Assembly (NCBI GenBank): GCA_947581665.1
Contig: CANPVI010000046.1
Coordinates: 1 to 9,567 of the forward strand
Length of the DNA stretch: 9,567 bases
Source of the DNA: an uncultured Atopobiaceae bacterium
GTDB taxonomy: Bacteria; Actinomycetota; Coriobacteriia; Coriobacteriales; Atopobiaceae
Reading direction: 5' to 3'
Below the pieces are notes generated by a model. That model did no database searches. It was not told the origin of the DNA and saw nothing but the letters and a program-made list of their open reading frames with translations. This document shows positions 6,345-9,567 of this stretch, in pieces; position 1 is the stretch's first letter; every line of letters starts with the position of its first letter. The translations under genes and the position numbers were made by a program.

Positions 6345-7274
6345 TTGAAGCTGCTCATCACCGGTGCAAGGGGCCAGCTTGGCGAAGAGCTCACGCGCAT
6401 CTTGCGCACGGGCAAGGCCGACATCGGGCCCGTGAACGCGCGCTGGGCCGACGTCGAGTTCCTCCGCACGGACGTGGAGGCCGACGAGGCGTCGGACACC
6501 CTCGCGCTCGACATCACCGATCGCGTGGCGGTCGATGCCTTCATCGCCGAGCACGCGCTCGATTGGGTGATCAACTGCGCCGCGGCCACGAACGTCGATG
6601 GCTGCGAGGCGGACGCGGAATTCGCGCATCGCCTGAACGCGGACGGCCCGGCGAACCTCGCGCTCGCCTGCAAGGCGATGGGCACGCGGCTCCTCCACGT
6701 TTCAACGGACTACGTGCTCGCGGGAGACGATCCCCTTCCGCAGGCAGAGGATGCCACGCCCAACCCGAAGACCGTCTACGGCAAGACGAAGCTCGAGGGC
6801 GAGCGCCTCGTGACGACGCTCGCGCCGAGTACCGTGGTGGTGCGCACGGCCTGGCTCTACGGCAGCCGCGGCAAGAACTTCGTCTACACCATGAGCCGCC
6901 TCGGGCGCGAGCGCGAGTGCGTGCGCGTGGTGGACGACCAGCACGGGAGCCCCACGAACGCGAACGACCTCGCGTGGGAGATCCTCGAGATCATGGTGTG
7001 GGCGGACGAAGTGGGCGACGAGGCCTCCGGCATCTGGCACGCCACGGGCTCCGGCACCACCACCTGGGACGCCTTCGCGAGGAGGATCTTCGAGCTCGAG
7101 GGCCTCGACTGCGAAGTCGAAGGCGTGAGCACCGAGGAGTGGGGCGCGCCCGCGCCGCGTCCGGCGTGGTCCGTGCTCGACAATCGCCGATTGAGGGAGA
7201 CGATCGGCGATCACATGCGTCCCTGGGAAGAGGCGCTCGCGTCGTTCGTGGAGCAAGAGGGCCTCAAGGCCTGA
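6345..7274 (+). CDS. rmlD: dTDP-4-dehydrorhamnose reductase RmlD
   Basis: RmlD reduces dTDP-4-dehydro-L-rhamnose with NAD(P)H, the last step in making dTDP-L-rhamnose, in the cytosol. The 309-residue protein is an extended short-chain dehydrogenase/reductase. The cofactor loop GARGQLG is at 7-13, STDYV at 120-124 supplies the catalytic Ser/Thr, and Y145/K149 form YxxxK. VRTAWLYG, GKNFVYTMSRLG and DDQHGSPTNANDLA are characteristic RmlD blocks. The start is TTG at 6345, with GGGGAGG 4 nt upstream and KLLITG directly following. ATG at 6282 would add 21 residues before the first strand and has only a weak binding site. STDYVLAG departs from the common STDYVFDG, and about 15 extra residues lie before LDITD. 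It is followed by rmlB after 44 bp; rmlA and rmlC are not seen, and there is no RmlC domain fused to it. Confidence 0.95.
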   Translation: MKLLITGARGQLGEELTRILRTGKADIGPVNARWADVEFLRTDVEADEASDTLALDITDRVAVDAFIAEHALDWVINCAAATNVDGCEADAEFAHRLNADGPANLALACKAMGTRLLHVSTDYVLAGDDPLPQAEDATPNPKTVYGKTKLEGERLVTTLAPSTVVVRTAWLYGSRGKNFVYTMSRLGRERECVRVVDDQHGSPTNANDLAWEILEIMVWADEVGDEASGIWHATGSGTTTWDAFARRIFELEGLDCEVEGVSTEEWGAPAPRPAWSVLDNRRLRETIGDHMRPWEEALASFVEQEGLKA

Positions 7275-7301
7275 GCCGCGGGCGAGCTCACCATCAGCGA
7301 G

Positions 7302-7318
7302 AGGAGGGCGAACGCCCC
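7302..7318 (+). promoter_or_regulatory. rmlB ribosome binding site with hairpin in the spacer
   Basis: AGGAGG (7302-7307) is a near-perfect Shine-Dalgarno but lies 11 nt from the ATG at 7319, longer than usual. GGGCG (7306-7310) and CGCCC (7313-7317) can pair around AA, or as a 4-bp stem with a GAAC loop. This could bring the site closer to the start or partly hide it. The stem is short and may be incidental. Confidence 0.4.
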
Positions 7319-8404
7319 ATGACGTGCTACCTCGTGACCGGCGGCGCCGGCTTCATCGGCTCGAATTTCGTGCTCTACCTGCTGCGCGCGCACGACGACG
7401 TGCGCGTGGTGAACGTGGACGCGCTCACCTACGCGGGCAACCTCGAGAACCTCTGCAGCGTGGAGGACGATCCACGCTACGCGTTTCTGCAAGCGGACAT
7501 CCGCGACGCCGAGGCCATGGCCGCCATCATCGAGGCCGAGCGCCCGGACTACGTGGTGAACTTCGCCGCAGAGAGCCACGTGGACCGCTCGATCGAGGAT
7601 CCCGGCATCTTCGAATCCACGAACGTGGGCGGCACGGTGAACCTCCTGAACGTGTGCCGCGCCGCGTGGGAAGCGCCGGACGGTGGCTATGGCGAGCACC
7701 GCTACCTGCAGGTTTCCACCGACGAGGCATACGGCACGCTCTCGCTCGAAGAGCCCGACGCCTTCTTCGCCGAGACCACGCCGCTCGCCCCGCACTCGCC
7801 CTATTCGGCGTCGAAGGCCTCGGCGGACCTCTTCGTGGGTGCCTATGGCGACACGTTCGGCATGCCCGTGCTCATTACGCGTTGCTCGAACAATTACGGC
7901 CCCTACCAATTCCCCGAGAAGCTCATCCCGCTCATGATCCGCAACGCCGTCCACCACGAGGCGCTGCCGGTCTACGGCGACGGGCTCAACGTGCGCGATT
8001 GGCTCTTCGTGGAGGACCACTGCAAGGCCATCGACCTCGTGCTTCGCAAAGGGAGGCTCGGCGAGGTCTACAACGTGGGCGGCCACAACGAGCGCGCGAA
8101 CATCGACATCGTGAAGACGATCATCCGTCTCGTGTCGGAGCGGCTCGGCGACCCCGAGATCAATGACGGCCTCATCACCTTCGTCGAGGACCGCAAGGGC
8201 CACGATCGCCGCTACGGCATCGACGCGAGCAAGATCGGCTCCGAGCTCGGCTGGCGGCCGGAGACCACCTTCGAGGTGGGCATCGAGCGCACGATCGACT
8301 GGTACCTCGCGCATGCCGAGTGGGTGGAAAGCGTGACGAGCGGCGCCTACCAGGCCTACTACGAGCAGATGTACGGCCATCGCGGCGCGGCCGCAGACGC
8401 GTAA
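7319..8404 (+). CDS. rmlB: dTDP-glucose 4,6-dehydratase RmlB
   Basis: RmlB converts dTDP-glucose to dTDP-4-dehydro-6-deoxyglucose using bound NAD+, the second step of dTDP-rhamnose synthesis. The 361-residue protein has the expected length (about 340-360). The NAD loop TGGAGFIG is at 7-14. The dehydratase-specific triad T134-D135-E136 lies in STDEAYG, and YSASK (Y162, K166) carries the catalytic Tyr and Lys. RCSNNYGPYQFPEKLIPL and GDGLNVRDWLFVEDHC are hallmark RmlB blocks, and the C-terminus has the usual WYL...YQAYYEQMY ending. ATG 7319 is directly before the first strand. It lies 44 bp after rmlD and 16 bp before the glycosyltransferase gene, indicating one operon. Its intermediate could also feed other deoxysugars, but the adjacent rmlD points to rhamnose. 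Confidence 0.97.
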   Translation: MTCYLVTGGAGFIGSNFVLYLLRAHDDVRVVNVDALTYAGNLENLCSVEDDPRYAFLQADIRDAEAMAAIIEAERPDYVVNFAAESHVDRSIEDPGIFESTNVGGTVNLLNVCRAAWEAPDGGYGEHRYLQVSTDEAYGTLSLEEPDAFFAETTPLAPHSPYSASKASADLFVGAYGDTFGMPVLITRCSNNYGPYQFPEKLIPLMIRNAVHHEALPVYGDGLNVRDWLFVEDHCKAIDLVLRKGRLGEVYNVGGHNERANIDIVKTIIRLVSERLGDPEINDGLITFVEDRKGHDRRYGIDASKIGSELGWRPETTFEVGIERTIDWYLAHAEWVESVTSGAYQAYYEQMYGHRGAAADA

Positions 8405-8420
8405 AAGGCGAGCTCGAAGC

Positions 8421-9548
8421 ATGCGCTATGCGATCTTCTCCGCGCTCTATCCCCCGCATCTCGGCGGGGTGGAGCTCTTCACGCAAAACCTCGCGCACCA
8501 CCTGGCGGCGCGAGGCGACGACGTCCGCGTGATCACCTCCGCGCTCAGCCCCGAGGACGTGGGAACCGAGATAGACGAGGCGGGCGTCGAGGTGGTGAGG
8601 CTCGCCTCTCACCCACTGTTCGGCGGACGCCTTCCCGTGATGCGCGCGAGCGCATCGGTGCGCGCGGAACTGGAGGGGCTCGTCGAGTGGGGGCCGGAGC
8701 GCCTGCTCGTGAACACGCGGTTCTACCCGCTCTCGCTTGCGGGCGCGGCGCTTGGCACGCGAGAGGGCATCCCCACGGTCGTACTCGACCATGGCTCGGC
8801 CTACCTCACGCTCGACAATCCGATGTTCGACGTCGCGATTCGCCGCTACGAGCAGGCGGTCACGCGCCACTTGCGGAAGGGCTCGACGCGTTTCGCGGGC
8901 ATCTCGGCGAAGAGCGCCGCCTGGCTTCGCGAGTTCGGCATCGAGTGCGACCTCGTGGTGCCGAACGCGATCGACGCCTCGGCCTTTCGCGCCGAGGCCA
9001 CGGATCGAGGCTTCCATGCCGAGCTCGGGCTTTCCAAGGAAGCGCCCCTGGTGGCCTATGCGGGGCGCCTCACCGCGGCCAAAGGCGCGGAAATCGTGCT
9101 CGAGGCGGCGAGGATGCTTCCGAGCGTGACCTTCGCGATGGCGGGCTCGGGAGATCTCGAGGATGGGATTTGCGCGCACGCACCCAAGAACCTCGCGCTC
9201 CTTGGCAGGCTTTCCCATGGCGACCTCTCCGCGCTCCTCTCCGAGGCCACCGCGCTCGCGCTGCCGAGCGCCGCGGAGGGTTTCGCGACGGTCCTCCTCG
9301 AGGCGGGCGCATGGGGTGTGCCCGTCGTGGCCACCGAGGTGGGGGGCACAGACGAGGTCCTCGCCGACGACGGGTGGGGCGTCATCCTCGATCGAAGGAC
9401 GCCACTCGCGCTCGCGGATGGCGTCGATCGCGTGCTCGCCTGGGGTGAGGACGAGCGTGCCGCGCGAGGCGAGGCCATGAGGGCGCACGTCGAGGCCTCA
9501 TGTTCGTGGGGCGCCACCGTCGAGGCGCTCGATCGCGCGTTCCAGTGA
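8421..9548 (+). CDS. GT4-type glycosyltransferase (GT-B fold)
   Basis: This 375-residue enzyme most likely transfers a sugar from a nucleotide donor onto a growing surface glycan at the cytoplasmic face of the membrane. The N-terminal domain opens with a strand and YPPHLGGVE, the acceptor-side glycine loop. The C-terminal donor domain has GRLTAAKG at 215-222 (R216 and K221 expected to bind the donor phosphates). It also has EGFATVLLE at 286-294, the E-x7-E motif of retaining GT4 enzymes, followed by AWGVPVVAT and GGTDEVL. No signal peptide or membrane helix is seen. ATG 8421 is 16 bp after rmlB; the upstream AAAAGG overlaps the rmlB stop and is 12 nt away, so translation may depend on coupling. 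The context suggests a rhamnosyltransferase or another transferase in the same polysaccharide. Donor and acceptor cannot be read from the sequence. Confidence 0.9.
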   Translation: MRYAIFSALYPPHLGGVELFTQNLAHHLAARGDDVRVITSALSPEDVGTEIDEAGVEVVRLASHPLFGGRLPVMRASASVRAELEGLVEWGPERLLVNTRFYPLSLAGAALGTREGIPTVVLDHGSAYLTLDNPMFDVAIRRYEQAVTRHLRKGSTRFAGISAKSAAWLREFGIECDLVVPNAIDASAFRAEATDRGFHAELGLSKEAPLVAYAGRLTAAKGAEIVLEAARMLPSVTFAMAGSGDLEDGICAHAPKNLALLGRLSHGDLSALLSEATALALPSAAEGFATVLLEAGAWGVPVVATEVGGTDEVLADDGWGVILDRRTPLALADGVDRVLAWGEDERAARGEAMRAHVEASCSWGATVEALDRAFQ

Positions 9549-9567
9549 CGTACCATCCTGCGGCGTG

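Noticed and set aside
6326..7318. The rmlB frame stays open upstream to an ATG at 6326, suggesting a large fusion
   Set aside because: The upstream part overlaps rmlD in another frame and has an Arg/His-rich composition without a fold. A clear ATG and Shine-Dalgarno start rmlB at 7319.
7211..9488. Two long minus-strand open frames opposite rmlB and the GT4 gene
   Set aside because: Both mirror strongly supported genes and read as Arg/His/Ala-rich shadows.
9546..9567. TACCAT at 9551-9556 as a promoter for a downstream gene, echoing the rmlD -10
   Set aside because: It is only a 6-base match with no supporting -35, and the window ends before any following gene can be seen.

Overview
The window is GC-rich throughout, with strong G/C preference at third codon positions, tightly packed genes and Shine-Dalgarno starts. 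Gene content and protein style suggest a high-GC Actinomycetota, most likely a gut-type Coriobacteriia. That placement is an inference from composition and recalled family resemblance, not from a marker gene.

Layout from left to right. (1) 1-2393, + strand: the C-terminal part of a very large FtsX/MacB-type ABC transporter permease with a long coiled coil built on a 21-residue repeat. Its 5' end lies outside the window. (2) 2403-2453: an inverted repeat between two convergent genes, probably a shared terminator. (3) 2474-3502, - strand: a DegV-family fatty-acid-binding protein with extra N- and C-terminal tails. (4) 3503-3636: a divergent intergenic region with a reasonable promoter for the DegV gene and a small palindrome at its start site. 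(5) 3637-4398, + strand: a Fic-domain protein with a GTGR variant of the catalytic motif and a degenerate N-terminal inhibitory motif. (6) 4510-6258, + strand: a polytopic membrane protein of the DUF2142 type, preceded by a GC-rich hairpin. (7) 6345-9548, + strand: rmlD, rmlB and a GT4-type glycosyltransferase, closely spaced and probably one transcript that continues past the right edge.

The right half reads as a cell-surface polysaccharide locus. RmlB and RmlD are the second and fourth enzymes of dTDP-L-rhamnose synthesis. The GT4 enzyme would add a sugar to a glycan, and the DUF2142 protein is a plausible membrane partner in glycan assembly or modification. RmlA and RmlC are not in the window. 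The left half (permease, DegV, Fic) is made of separate units with no evident link to the rhamnose genes.

No tRNA, rRNA, CRISPR array, insertion sequence or phage gene was seen. I found no convincing new multi-gene system. The most unusual points are motif deviations in the Fic and DUF2142 proteins, the repeat architecture of the permease coiled coil, and hairpins placed over ribosome binding sites.
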